Source: Oscillospiraceae bacterium
GTDB taxonomy: Bacteria > Bacillota > Clostridia > Oscillospirales > Ruminococcaceae
Assembly (NCBI GenBank): GCA_017466885.1
Contig: JAFTTH010000002.1
Coordinates: 62,001 to 126,000, forward strand
Direction: 5' to 3'
DNA length: 64,000 bases
Of this stretch, positions 32,882-41,315 are shown piece after piece (positions within the stretch are counted from its first letter, which is position 1; every line of letters begins with the position of its first letter). Position numbers and translations under genes: made by a program. A model generated the notes under the pieces. That model was not told where the DNA came from. It saw only the letters and a program-made list of their open reading frames with translations, and ran no database searches.

Positions 32882-34666
32882 TTAAACCTTGGCTTTTGTT
32901 TTGACCTCATTATCGATCCGGGCAACAAAATCCTCAAAGGACATCGCCCCAAGATCCTCACCGGAGCGATAACGGGGAGAAACGGTTCCGTTCTCCATAT
33001 CCCGGTCGCCCACAACGACCATATAGGGGATCTTTTCCATGGTCGCCTCGCGGATCTTCTTTCCGATCTTCTCATTGCGGTAGTCCACCTCGACCCGGAA
33101 GCCCATCGCCTCCATTGCCTTGGCCTTCTCCGCACAGTAATCGGCGGCACGGTCGGTGACCGGCAGGAACCGGACCTGCTCGGGGGCCATCCAGACCGGC
33201 AGAGCACCGGCGTACTCCTCGATCAGATAGGCAAGGGTCCGCTCATAGCAGCCCAGAGAGGTGCGGTGGATAATATAGGGCAATGCCTTTTCGCCATTCT
33301 CATCAATATAATACATTCCGAATTTCTCGGCCAGGAGCATATCGATCTGAATGGTGACGATGGTATCCTCCTTGCCGAATACGTTCTTATACTGAATATC
33401 CAGCTTGGGACCGTAGAAGGCGGCCTCGTCAATGCCGATCTCATACTGAACGTCCAGATCGTCCAGAATCTGGCCCATAACCCGCTGAGCCTCATTCCAC
33501 TGCTCTGCAGTGCCCTCGTATTTAGAGGTATTGTTGGGATCCCACTGGGAGAAACGGAAGGTGCACTTATCCAGCATTCCCACCGTTCCCAGGCAGTATT
33601 TGGCCAGATCCAGGCAGCCCTTGAACTCCTCCTCCAGCTGGTCGGGACGGAGCACCAGATGGCCCTCCGAAATGGTGAACTGACGGACGCGGATCAGCCC
33701 GTGCATCTCGCCCGAATCCTCATTCCGGAAGAGGGTGGAGGTCTCGCCCAAACGCATGGGCAGGTCGCGGTAGGACCGCTGACGGTTCAAAAAGACCTGA
33801 TACTGGAAGGGGCAGGTCATGGGGCGGAGGGCAAAGCACTCCTTCTCCTCATCATAAGGATCGCCCAGGATAAACATTCCGTCCAGATAATGATCCCAAT
33901 GCCCCGATATCCGGTAGAGATCCCGTTTGGCCATCAGAGGGGTTTTGGTCAAAAGATAACCCCGCTTCTGCTCTTCGTCCTCTACCCAGCGCTGCAACGT
34001 CTGGATGGTGCGGGCACCCTTGGGCAGAAGGATGGGCAGACCCTGGCCGATGCACTCCACGGTGGTAAAGTACTCCAGCTCCCGGCCCAGCTTATTATGA
34101 TCCCGCTTCAGGGCCTCTTCCCGCTGGGCAATATAAGCATCCAGCTCCTCTTTTTTCGCAAAGGCCACACCGTAGATCCGCTGGAGCATCTTCCGGCTGG
34201 AATCGCCCCGCCAGTAGGCACCGGTGGCAGAGGTCAGCTTAACGGCATTCCCTTTGATCCGACCGGTGGAATCCAGATGGGGGCCGGCGCAAAGATCGGT
34301 AAAATCCCCCTGCTTATAAAAGGAGATGACCGCATCCTCGGGCAGATCGTTGATCAGCTCGACCTTATAGGGCTCATCCTTCATCAGCTCCAGAGCCTCG
34401 GCCCGGGGCAGCTCAAACCGCTCCAGCTTCAGCTTCTCCTTGCAGATCTTCCGCATCTCAGCCTCCAGGGCCTCCAGATCGTCGGGAGAGAAGGGGGTGG
34501 GGGTATCAAAATCATAGTAGAAGCCGGTATCAATGGACGGGCCAATGGCCAGCTTCACCTCGGGGTGGAGACGCTTCATAGCCTGGGCCAGCACGTGGGA
34601 GCAGGTATGCCAATAGGTCTTGCGGTACTCGGGGTTTTCAAAGGTATACAGCATTTCTTCGGACAT
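32882..34666 (-). CDS. thrS: Threonyl-tRNA synthetase lacking the TGS domain
   Basis: 594 residues. The editing domain starts almost at once (HTCSHVLAQAM at about 20-30, DLCAGPHL later), followed by the class II core: motif 2 FRNEDSGEMHGLIRVRQFT, zinc ligands in RPMTCPFQYQVF, motif 3 GCYERTLAYLIEEYAG, and the anticodon-binding domain from about 495. Ordinary ThrRS has some 60 more N-terminal residues forming a TGS domain; here the only in-frame start with a ribosome site (AGGAGG, 9 bases) excludes it, and no TGS-like sequence lies upstream. Controlled by a T-box leader. Confidence 0.95.
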   Translation of the reverse strand: MSEEMLYTFENPEYRKTYWHTCSHVLAQAMKRLHPEVKLAIGPSIDTGFYYDFDTPTPFSPDDLEALEAEMRKICKEKLKLERFELPRAEALELMKDEPYKVELINDLPEDAVISFYKQGDFTDLCAGPHLDSTGRIKGNAVKLTSATGAYWRGDSSRKMLQRIYGVAFAKKEELDAYIAQREEALKRDHNKLGRELEYFTTVECIGQGLPILLPKGARTIQTLQRWVEDEEQKRGYLLTKTPLMAKRDLYRISGHWDHYLDGMFILGDPYDEEKECFALRPMTCPFQYQVFLNRQRSYRDLPMRLGETSTLFRNEDSGEMHGLIRVRQFTISEGHLVLRPDQLEEEFKGCLDLAKYCLGTVGMLDKCTFRFSQWDPNNTSKYEGTAEQWNEAQRVMGQILDDLDVQYEIGIDEAAFYGPKLDIQYKNVFGKEDTIVTIQIDMLLAEKFGMYYIDENGEKALPYIIHRTSLGCYERTLAYLIEEYAGALPVWMAPEQVRFLPVTDRAADYCAEKAKAMEAMGFRVEVDYRNEKIGKKIREATMEKIPYMVVVGDRDMENGTVSPRYRSGEDLGAMSFEDFVARIDNEVKTKAKV

Positions 34667-34694
34667 TCTTTTTTCCTCCTTTTACTTTGGGGAA

Positions 34695-34966
34695 GGCAAT
34701 AAAAAACCCACCCCTGAAAAATCAGGGGTGGGATACAGGCTTTGTATTCCACGGTTCCACCCTGTTTGCGGCCAAAGACCGCCACTCAAGGCTCCCTTAA
34801 CGCGGGAGAGGACGTCCGCCTTATCGCATTCGCGCTTCGACGGCATTCAGGGGTGGTCTTCTGCGATCCTCTCTTTGGCTCTGCTTTCAGCCGGTGACAA
34901 AGCCTCTCTGATAAGAAGTGGGCCGCGTACTCTCCCCGTCAACACTTTCATAATATCCGTATCAAT
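34695..34966 (-). promoter_or_regulatory. T-box riboswitch (Thr) upstream of thrS
   Basis: The minus-strand leader contains the T-box sequence AGGGTGGAACCGTGG (34763-34749) that pairs with the tRNA acceptor end, and an intrinsic terminator CCCACCCCTGA/TCAGGGGTGGG followed by TTTTTT (34732-34701). Upstream stem I has an AGTA-containing internal region near the promoter and a candidate Thr specifier ACC at about 34852-34857; the exact specifier is not fixed. Senses uncharged tRNA-Thr and lets thrS be transcribed. Confidence 0.92.
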
Positions 34967-34995
34967 ATTATAGCCCTTGCCGGAGAAAATGTCAA
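34967..34995 (-). promoter_or_regulatory. Promoter of T-box-thrS
   Basis: Minus strand TTGACA (34995-34990), 17 bases, TATAAT (34972-34967): perfect consensus. Confidence 0.92.
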
Positions 34996-35018
34996 CACCC
35001 ACTCCCGGCCGTTTGCGG

Positions 35019-35354
35019 CTATTTTTTCATTGCACGAAGTCCTTCCTTGGCCGCTTTCAGGATGGTTGCAAGAGCAACCATCTCCTGGGGCGAACAATCC
35101 TCCAGCAGTTCATCGATCAGCCGGGAGGATACGTGACTGCTCCGGACAAGGTTGCTGTAAACCAATTCATCCAATGTCACATCCAACGCATTCGCAATAG
35201 CAATAAGGGTCGGCAAGCTCACCTTGGTTGCCGCTCTCTCAATATGGGAAAGGTTCGAGGGCTCAATCCCTGCTTTTTCCGCCAGATACGCCTGTGTCCA
35301 TTTCCGTCGCAATCGATTTTGTCGGATTTGAGCACCAATGATTTCGTAATCCAT
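35019..35354 (-). CDS. XRE-family transcriptional regulator
   Basis: 111 residues: a Cro/C1-type HTH (about 8-65, WTQAYLAEKAGIEPSNLSHI) and a short helical C-terminus. Divergent from a SLOG-domain gene; the 117-base gap between them holds two palindromes that overlap the divergent promoters, so it probably represses itself and its neighbour. The pair resembles a small mobile or stress module. Confidence 0.85.
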   Translation of the reverse strand: MDYEIIGAQIRQNRLRRKWTQAYLAEKAGIEPSNLSHIERAATKVSLPTLIAIANALDVTLDELVYSNLVRSSHVSSRLIDELLEDCSPQEMVALATILKAAKEGLRAMKK

Positions 35355-35377
35355 CCCGTTTCACCACCTTTTTGTTA

Positions 35378-35406
35378 TTGTATATCCGATTCGGATATGA
35401 TAAAAT
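35378..35406 (+). promoter_or_regulatory. Promoter of SLOG gene with operator in the spacer
   Basis: TTGTAT (35378-35383), 17 bases, TAAAAT (35401-35406). The spacer is filled by ATATCCG-ATT-CGGATAT (35382-35398), a perfect 7-bp dyad. A weak minus-strand -10 (TACAAT, 35382-35377) overlaps the same site. Confidence 0.6.
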
Positions 35407-35445
35407 AACGCATATAGCCTATTAGGATATTTACGTTATTTTATC
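35399..35445. repeat. Nested palindrome in XRE/SLOG intergenic region
   Basis: GATAAAATAACG (35399-35410) is perfectly inverted as CGTTATTTTATC (35434-35445). Its 23-base centre holds a second, imperfect dyad ATATAGCC-TAT-TAGGATAT related to the operator at 35382. Likely second regulator site, or a hairpin in the SLOG transcript leader. Confidence 0.65.
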
Positions 35446-35471
35446 TTTTTATTTGCAAGGTGGTTTATGCA

Positions 35472-35933
35472 ATGAATATTACATTTTTTGGTCATCGGGA
35501 CGCACCCCAAAATATTTTTCCCATTTTGATGCAAACACTAACTTCCTTAATCACCGATCAAAATGCAAAGTGTTTTTACATCGGAACGCACGGAGCATTT
35601 GACCGAATGGCAATCCGAGCGCTTTCAGAGTTGAAAAAATCATTCCCCCATATTTGTGTTACTGTTGTTTATGCATATCTTCCCAAAAATAATGATTTTC
35701 CATCCGGGTTGGTTGAAACCATTTATCCTGAAGGATTAGAGCTCACTCCTCCCAAATATGCTATCTCCAAACGCAATTTGTGGATGCTTGAACACTCGGA
35801 CACCGTGGTAACCTATGTCATACACTCTGTTGGAGGCGCTGCGCATTTCAAAGAGCTTGCCGTGAAGAAGGGAAAGCAGGTCATAGAGCTTTCTCTCACA
35901 TCCCCAGGATACTCCCCACCCTCGCCACAATAA
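35472..35933 (+). CDS. SLOG-domain (YspA/DUF1273-like) nucleotide-binding protein
   Basis: 153 residues. Rossmann-like SLOG signatures: FFGHRDAP at the N-terminus, YIGTHGAFDRMAIRA (phosphate-binding GxxGxxD), and a final VGGAAHFKELAVKKGKQVIEL. SLOG proteins bind nucleotides or NAD-related ligands and occur in stress and anti-phage contexts; this one's role is unknown. ATG 35472 follows AAGGTGG by 9 bases. Its last 38 bases overlap the 3' end of feoB on the other strand. Confidence 0.75.
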   Translation: MNITFFGHRDAPQNIFPILMQTLTSLITDQNAKCFYIGTHGAFDRMAIRALSELKKSFPHICVTVVYAYLPKNNDFPSGLVETIYPEGLELTPPKYAISKRNLWMLEHSDTVVTYVIHSVGGAAHFKELAVKKGKQVIELSLTSPGYSPPSPQ

Positions 35934-38037
35934 AACAGACCAGCACCCCCACGAGGGTCGGAATCAGAAAGGCCGCCACAGTCCATTTGATGCTTTGCGT
36001 CTCCTTGCGGATGGTCATCAGGGTAGTGGCGCAGGGCCAGTGCAGGAGAGAAAAGAGAATGGTGCAAAGGGCGGTGGTAACCGTCCAGCCATTTTGGGTC
36101 AGGATGGCAAAAAGGGTCTCTGTCCCGGAGGGCTCTGTGAGCATTCCACCCGAGGTATAGATCATCAGAATAATGGGTAGGACGATCTCGTTGGCCGGGA
36201 TCCCCAGAATAAAAGCTACGAGAATTGCGCCGTCCAGTCCAATCAGCCTTGCCGCGGGGTCCAGCACTCCGCAACACCAGGTAAGGACAGAGACCTCTCC
36301 CACCTGCAGATTGGCCATCAACCAAAGAAGAAGCCCCGCCGGTGCCGCCGCCGTGACTGCCCGCCCCAGCACAAACAGCGTCCGGTCCAGAACGGAGCGG
36401 ACCAGCACCTGTCCCACCCGGGGCATCCGGTAAGGCGGAAGCTCCAAAGTAAAGGAGGAGGGCACTCCTTTTAGAAGGGTCGCGGAAAGAAGCCGGGAGA
36501 CCCCGAAGGTCGCCCCCACCCCCACCAGCAGAAGAACCACCAACAGCGCCGCCGACAGTAGGGAGGAAAAGGGCGTTGCCGCACCTCCCAAAAAGAACAG
36601 GGCGATCAGTGTCAGAATGGTGGGAAACCGCCCGTTGCAGGGGACGAAGTTGTTGGTCAGGATGGCCAAAAGCCGTTCCCGGGGCGAGTCGATGATCCGG
36701 CACCCCACCACCCCTGCGGCATTGCACCCCAGACCCATACACATCGTCAGCGCCTGTTTGCCGCAAGCGGAACATTTTTGAAAGGCCCGATCCAGATTAA
36801 AGGCAACCCGGGGAAGGTAGCCCAGATCCTCCAGCAGGGTAAAGAGGGGGAAGAAGATGGCCATTGGGGGAAGCATCACCGAAACGACCCACCCCACCGT
36901 GCGATACACTCCATGGAACAATAGCTCCACAAACCATTCCGGACAGCCCGTCTCCCGAAAGAGTGCCGCCCCCTGCTCCTCCACCCAAAAGATTCCCTGA
37001 CTGAGCAGCTGGGAGGGGTAATTCGCCCCCACGACAGTCAACCAGAATACCCCCATCAAAAGAAGGAGCATCAGCGGAAAGCCCACCCATTTTCCGGTGA
37101 TCCACCGGTCGATCCTCCGATCCCGCAGGGTCGGGTCTCCTTTGTTTCGCCCTACCGCCCGAGCGGCCAGCTCTTTTGCCCGGCGCACCAGTCCCGCGGC
37201 CATTTCGTCCCGGAAATCCTGAAGAGTTTTCCCCTGTGCCTCTATCCGCTCCCTGCCGGCGGCAAAGCCTGCTTTTCCCTCGTCACTTTCCCGCAGATCA
37301 AATCCGAGAAAGCCCTCCATCGCCGGCCAAAGGCTTTCCTCCCCATCCAGCAGGCGGGCGGCGACCCACCGGCCGGGGAGCCCTCGGAGCGAAAGCGGCC
37401 GGAGCTTTTCCTCCACCGCTTTCAGCACCTCCTCCGCCCAGAGCGCATACCGGACAGGCGGCTCCGGCACTCCGGCGCAGGGCAACCGATCCAGTTCCGC
37501 CAAAAGGGTGTCGAGACCCTTTCCGTTCCGCGCGGCGGCCGGGACCACCGGAATTCCCAGCTCCCGGGAAAGGAGTGCCGTATCCACCTCCAGCCCCTTC
37601 TTTTTTGCTTCATCCATCAGATTGACGCAAACCACAACGCTTCGGGTAACCTCCAGGGTTTGAAGCAGGAGATTGCAGTTCCGCTCCAGGCAAGTTCCGT
37701 CGCAAACCACCACAACCCCCTCTGCTCCGCCAAAGCAGATAAAATCCCGGGCGACCTCCTCCTCACAGGAGTGCGCCATCAAGGAATAGCACCCCGGAAC
37801 ATCCACCAAAAGAAATCCCTTTCCCCGGTATTCGCAACGGCCGACAGCGTTGGTTACCGTTTTCCCCGGCCAGTTTCCGGTATGCTGATGTAAGCCCGTC
37901 AGCCGGTTAAAGACGGTGCTTTTCCCCACGTTGGGATTCCCCGCCAGGGCAATCACCCGATCCTCCGGATGCTCCTTCCGAACAGTTAACCCATCCTCTA
38001 TGACATTCCAGCCGGTCGATCGCCCCGTCAAGCCCAT
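35896..38037 (-). CDS. feoB: Ferrous iron transporter FeoB
   Basis: 713-residue inner-membrane Fe2+ transporter with a cytoplasmic G domain at about 25-190: GNPNVGKSTVFN (G1), DVPGCYSL (G3), NLMDEAKKKG (G4). The membrane part contains the twice-used gate motifs (LPRVAFNLDRAFQKCSACGK and MPRVGQVLVRS) and CNAAGVVGCRIIDSPRERL. ATG 38037 is chosen because it overlaps the feoA end, as expected of coupled genes; the frame extends upstream without family similarity. Expected Fur-type regulation, no clear box seen. Confidence 0.95.
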   Translation of the reverse strand: MGLTGRSTGWNVIEDGLTVRKEHPEDRVIALAGNPNVGKSTVFNRLTGLHQHTGNWPGKTVTNAVGRCEYRGKGFLLVDVPGCYSLMAHSCEEEVARDFICFGGAEGVVVVCDGTCLERNCNLLLQTLEVTRSVVVCVNLMDEAKKKGLEVDTALLSRELGIPVVPAAARNGKGLDTLLAELDRLPCAGVPEPPVRYALWAEEVLKAVEEKLRPLSLRGLPGRWVAARLLDGEESLWPAMEGFLGFDLRESDEGKAGFAAGRERIEAQGKTLQDFRDEMAAGLVRRAKELAARAVGRNKGDPTLRDRRIDRWITGKWVGFPLMLLLLMGVFWLTVVGANYPSQLLSQGIFWVEEQGAALFRETGCPEWFVELLFHGVYRTVGWVVSVMLPPMAIFFPLFTLLEDLGYLPRVAFNLDRAFQKCSACGKQALTMCMGLGCNAAGVVGCRIIDSPRERLLAILTNNFVPCNGRFPTILTLIALFFLGGAATPFSSLLSAALLVVLLLVGVGATFGVSRLLSATLLKGVPSSFTLELPPYRMPRVGQVLVRSVLDRTLFVLGRAVTAAAPAGLLLWLMANLQVGEVSVLTWCCGVLDPAARLIGLDGAILVAFILGIPANEIVLPIILMIYTSGGMLTEPSGTETLFAILTQNGWTVTTALCTILFSLLHWPCATTLMTIRKETQSIKWTVAAFLIPTLVGVLVCFIVARVGSILGM

Positions 38038-38315
38038 GGTCTGCCTCCTTCGGCGGCCCGGCCGCCCTGGGTTTTCCCGGCTTCCCTCCGAAGAGTCACC
38101 TGCCGGGCATCCTCTCTGCGCAGAGCGATCACCGCCCCGCAGATGGCGTAGGCCACCGGGTCTCCCAAGGGGCTGACCCGAACACAGACCACCTCCGCAC
38201 CTTCGATCAGTCCAATATCCTGCAAGCGCCGGCGGATCCTCCCCTCGGCGCTGATCCGATCCACGATTCCACTTTGCCCTTCCCCAAGCTGGGAAAGGCA
38301 CCGTTCAGCCTCCAT
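38028..38315 (-). CDS. feoA: Ferrous iron transport accessory protein FeoA
   Basis: 95-residue SH3-like protein that supports FeoB. Core: GIVDRISAEGRIRRRLQDIG and a final GAVIALRREDARQV; the C-terminal 18 residues (Gly/Arg-rich) read into the feoB start region and are probably not structured. GAGGAGGAG lies 5 bases before the ATG. A TATACT -10 lies at 38359-38354 on the minus strand without a clear -35. Confidence 0.92.
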   Translation of the reverse strand: MEAERCLSQLGEGQSGIVDRISAEGRIRRRLQDIGLIEGAEVVCVRVSPLGDPVAYAICGAVIALRREDARQVTLRREAGKTQGGRAAEGGRPWA

Positions 38316-38384
38316 TTTATCTCCTCCTCTCTGCAGGGCTACACCCCTATGGCAGTATATCCCTTTGGGAGAAAAAATGTTCCG

Positions 38385-38427
38385 GGAAACAATAACGAAC
38401 CCCCAGCGGTTTTTTGCCGCCGGGGGT
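38385..38427 (-). terminator. Terminator of the ribulokinase gene
   Basis: Minus strand ACCCCCGGCGG pairs with CCGCTGGGGGT (38427-38399; one mismatch), then a loose T-rich tail TCGTTATTGTTT. Confidence 0.6.
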
Positions 38428-38435
38428 GTTCTCTG

Positions 38436-40124
38436 TTATTTTTTCGGATTGTTTTTTTGCTGCAGGATCGTTCCCTTCAGCCCCTTCAGCCGCTTCATCA
38501 CATCATTTTCGCCCCGGCCGAACAGATCATACAGCCTGCGGTACTCCTCATACAGCAGATCATAAACCCCTGCGGCCTCCGGGTCAGGTTGGTAGATCAT
38601 ATCCTGCACCTTTCCCATTTTTTTGGCCGCCTCGTGGACAGAGCCATAGCCGCCCCGCTCCGTGCCGGCCGCGGCCGCACCGTAAATGGCGGCGCCCATT
38701 GCGGCACCCTGGGTCGTTCCGGCCAACTGCACCGGAATCCGCAGAACGTCGGCATAAATCTGCATAGCCATTGGGTTTTTCCCCGGGATTCCTCCCGATG
38801 CCAAAAACCGGTGGATCTCAATTCCGTTTTCACGGAAGGCATCCAGAATCATCCGTGTATTAAAGGCGGTAGATTCGATCAGCGCACGGTAGATCTCCTC
38901 GGGACGGGTCTGAAGGTCCAGTCCCAAAATCATCCCGGTCAGGTCAGAATCCATCAATACCGAGCGGTTACCGTTCCACCAGTTCAGCGCCAGAAGCCCG
39001 CTTTCCCCGGGAGTGAGTTTTTTTGCTTTCTCGGTTAAAAGCTGGTGCTTTGACATTCCGGACCGTTCCGCTTCAGCGGCATATTCCGCCGGCAAACAGT
39101 GATCCACAAACCAGGCGAAAAAGTCACCCACGCAGCATAGTCCCGCTTCATAACAAAAATAATCCGGGATAGTGACGCCGTCCGCAACTCCGCAAATTCC
39201 GGGAAAGCAGCGCTCCTCCTCCCGCAGCACCAGATGAACGCTGGAGGTGCCGATGATATTGAGCATCTTTCCCGGGCCATCCAAACCGCAGGCCGGTGCA
39301 CAGGCGTGGGCATCCATCACCCCCGCACTGACCGGGATTCCTGCCGGGAGGCCGGTCAACTCTGCGCCCCGCTCCGAAAGGAATCCCGCCCGTTCTCCGG
39401 GATTGAGGGATATTCCGGAAAATTTCTCCTCAACCACCCGCTCCATCCGGGGATCCAGCGCCGCAAAAAACTCCCGGGAAGGGTATCCGTCCTCTTTGCT
39501 CCAAAGGCCCTTAAATCCGGCGGCACAGCGATTCCTGCTATTGACGCCGGTCAACTGCCAAACAATCCAGTCTGAGGCTTCCACCAAAACCTCGGTGGCT
39601 TCATAAATATGGGGCGCTTCCTCCAAAATCTGCAGAAGCTTGGGAAACTCCCATTCCGAGGAGATGCGTTCCCCGTACCGGAGAAACCACTTTTCTCCCC
39701 GTTCCTTGGCCAGACGGCTGATCTTATCCGCCTGCTCCTGGGCCGCATGGTGCTTCCACAGCATACACCATGCGTGGGGCTGGGAGCGGTATTGCGGCAG
39801 AAAGGAAAGAGGAGTCCCGTCCGCCAAAGCGGGGATGGTGGTAGAGGCGGTAAAGTCGGTTCCGATTCCCACAATCTCCTCGGGGGAGACCCTTGCCTTC
39901 CGAAGCAGCTCCGGCACCGTTTGACGAAGCACCTCCAGGTAGTCCGCCGGATCCTGCAAGGCCCAGTCTCTCCCCAAAGGGGTGCCATCCGGCAAGGTCT
40001 TATCCATCACGCCGTGGGGATATGCGTAGGTTGCACAGGCAACCTCATCCCCCGTTGCCACATCTGCTAAAACCGCCCGCCCTGAAAGGGTTCCGAAATC
40101 AATTCCGATGCTGTATTTTCCCAT
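38436..40124 (-). CDS. araB: FGGY carbohydrate kinase, ribulokinase (AraB)-like
   Basis: 562 residues, two actin-like domains. IGIDFGTLSGRAVL (phosphate-1), DWALQDPADYLEVL, GTDFTASTTIPALADGTPL, GVMDAHACAP (catalytic Asp) and LASGGIPGKNPMAMQIYADV fit ribulokinase better than xylulo- or glycerokinase. Phosphorylates L-ribulose for the pentose-phosphate pathway if the assignment holds; araA, araD and a transporter are absent nearby. ATG 40124 is chosen from AGGAAA just upstream; the frame continues without similarity. Confidence 0.88.
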   Translation of the reverse strand: MGKYSIGIDFGTLSGRAVLADVATGDEVACATYAYPHGVMDKTLPDGTPLGRDWALQDPADYLEVLRQTVPELLRKARVSPEEIVGIGTDFTASTTIPALADGTPLSFLPQYRSQPHAWCMLWKHHAAQEQADKISRLAKERGEKWFLRYGERISSEWEFPKLLQILEEAPHIYEATEVLVEASDWIVWQLTGVNSRNRCAAGFKGLWSKEDGYPSREFFAALDPRMERVVEEKFSGISLNPGERAGFLSERGAELTGLPAGIPVSAGVMDAHACAPACGLDGPGKMLNIIGTSSVHLVLREEERCFPGICGVADGVTIPDYFCYEAGLCCVGDFFAWFVDHCLPAEYAAEAERSGMSKHQLLTEKAKKLTPGESGLLALNWWNGNRSVLMDSDLTGMILGLDLQTRPEEIYRALIESTAFNTRMILDAFRENGIEIHRFLASGGIPGKNPMAMQIYADVLRIPVQLAGTTQGAAMGAAIYGAAAAGTERGGYGSVHEAAKKMGKVQDMIYQPDPEAAGVYDLLYEEYRRLYDLFGRGENDVMKRLKGLKGTILQQKNNPKK

Positions 40125-40169
40125 CCTGCTTTTCCTTCCGTCCGTCAGGTATTGTGTTCCTCTGTGGGT

Positions 40170-40198
40170 ATCATAGCATCTTTGGCGATTTCTGTCAA
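40170..40198 (-). promoter_or_regulatory. Promoter of ribulokinase gene
   Basis: Minus strand TTGACA (40198-40193), 17 bases, TATGAT (40175-40170), 46 bases upstream of the start. Confidence 0.8.
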
Positions 40199-40247
40199 GC
40201 AATGGCATAACATCCCCCTCCACCGCTGGTCTTTTTCCGCGTTCCCC

Positions 40248-40277
40248 TTGACAACCTCCCCTGTAAAACAGTATAAT
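40248..40277 (+). promoter_or_regulatory. Promoter of HIT/PRT/holA cluster
   Basis: TTGACA (40248-40253), 18 bases, TATAAT (40272-40277). Confidence 0.85.
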
Positions 40278-40367
40278 AAAGGTTGGTGCAGGTCGGCATT
40301 TTTCCCCTTTCCGAAATGCCGCAGCTTCCCCATCCGGGGGAGAAAAGATATAAAGGAGGTCTTTTGG

Positions 40368-40703
40368 TTGGATTGCATTTTCTGCAGGATCATCGCTGGG
40401 GAAATTCCCTCCGCCAAGCTCTATGAGGATGATTCGATCCTTGCTTTCAAGGATGTTTCTCCCCAGGCTCCGGTGCATTTTTTGGTCATTCCCAAGGAGC
40501 ATATCCCCTCTGCCAACGCCCTGACCGCGGAAAACGTTGGGGTTGTGGCTCACATTTTTGAAACGATCCCCAAAATTGCCGCTCAGTTAGGTGTCACCGA
40601 TTACCGGATCGTCAATAACTGCGGCGAAGCCGCCGGACAAACGGTCCATCATCTCCATTTTCACATTCTGGCAGGCCGGAATCTCGGCTGGCCTCCCGGC
40701 TGA
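40368..40703 (+). CDS. HIT-family nucleotide hydrolase/transferase
   Basis: 111 residues. The HIT triad reads VHHLHFHIL near the C-terminus; CIFCRIIAGEIPSA is the usual N-terminus of the Hint-like branch (purine nucleoside phosphoramidase). TTG 40368 is used: AAAGGAGG lies 8 bases upstream and it gives MDCIFC exactly where the family starts; no ATG fits. First gene of a plus-strand cluster. Confidence 0.93.
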   Translation: MDCIFCRIIAGEIPSAKLYEDDSILAFKDVSPQAPVHFLVIPKEHIPSANALTAENVGVVAHIFETIPKIAAQLGVTDYRIVNNCGEAAGQTVHHLHFHILAGRNLGWPPG

Positions 40704-40751
40704 ACCGCCGACGAAAATACGATACAATAATTGCGAAAGGACGTTATTTCC

Positions 40752-41291
40752 ATGCAGGAATATTATGAGATTGAAATTGCCGGTCTGAAGCGCCAGCTCC
40801 CCATCTGCCCCTTGAATGATAAGCTTTCCATTGCGGGCTTTGTGATGTTTTCGGATGTTGAGATCACCATTGCAACTGCCAAGGCGCTGATCGAAAAACT
40901 CCCCGAGCATGACGTGATCGTCACCGCCGAGGCCAAGGGCATCCCCCTGGCGTATGAAATGTCCCGCCAGGAGGGAAAGAAATATATCGTTATGCGGAAG
41001 CGGAAGAAGGCTTATATGAAAAATCCTCTCAGCTTCCAGGTGCAGTCCATCACCACCCAGGGAATCCAGACCCTCTATCTTGACGAGGATGAGGCCAATT
41101 TCCTCAAGGGCAAGCGTGTTGTCATCGTAGATGACGTGATCAGCACCGGCGAATCTCTCAATACTCTTGAGGTGTTGGTCGGGCAGGCAGGGGGAAATAT
41201 TGTTGCCAAGGCCGCTGTGCTGGCCGAGGGCGATGCCTGCAAACGGGAGGATATTATTTATCTCCAGGAGCTCCCCCTCTTTTTTCATTGA
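40752..41291 (+). CDS. Adenine phosphoribosyltransferase-like protein
   Basis: 179 residues. PRPP-binding motif VVIVDDVISTGES and the TAEAKGIPLAYEMSRQ block mark a type I phosphoribosyltransferase of the APRT/XPRT branch. It would salvage a purine base to its nucleotide; base specificity not readable. ATG 40752 follows GAAAGGA by 10 bases; 48 bases after the HIT gene. Confidence 0.82.
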   Translation: MQEYYEIEIAGLKRQLPICPLNDKLSIAGFVMFSDVEITIATAKALIEKLPEHDVIVTAEAKGIPLAYEMSRQEGKKYIVMRKRKKAYMKNPLSFQVQSITTQGIQTLYLDEDEANFLKGKRVVIVDDVISTGESLNTLEVLVGQAGGNIVAKAAVLAEGDACKREDIIYLQELPLFFH

Positions 41292-41315
41292 GTGAGCTGA
41301 AAGGCGGTGGGGGGT

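Noticed and set aside
35896..38301. 801-residue version of FeoB starting at 38301
   Set aside because: The extra 88 residues are feoA read in another frame; the family start is at 38037.
40368..40703. Upstream ATG or GTG starts for the HIT gene reaching 40152
   Set aside because: They lie upstream of the mapped promoter motif and add a segment without homology; the TTG with AAAGGAGG fits the family N-terminus.
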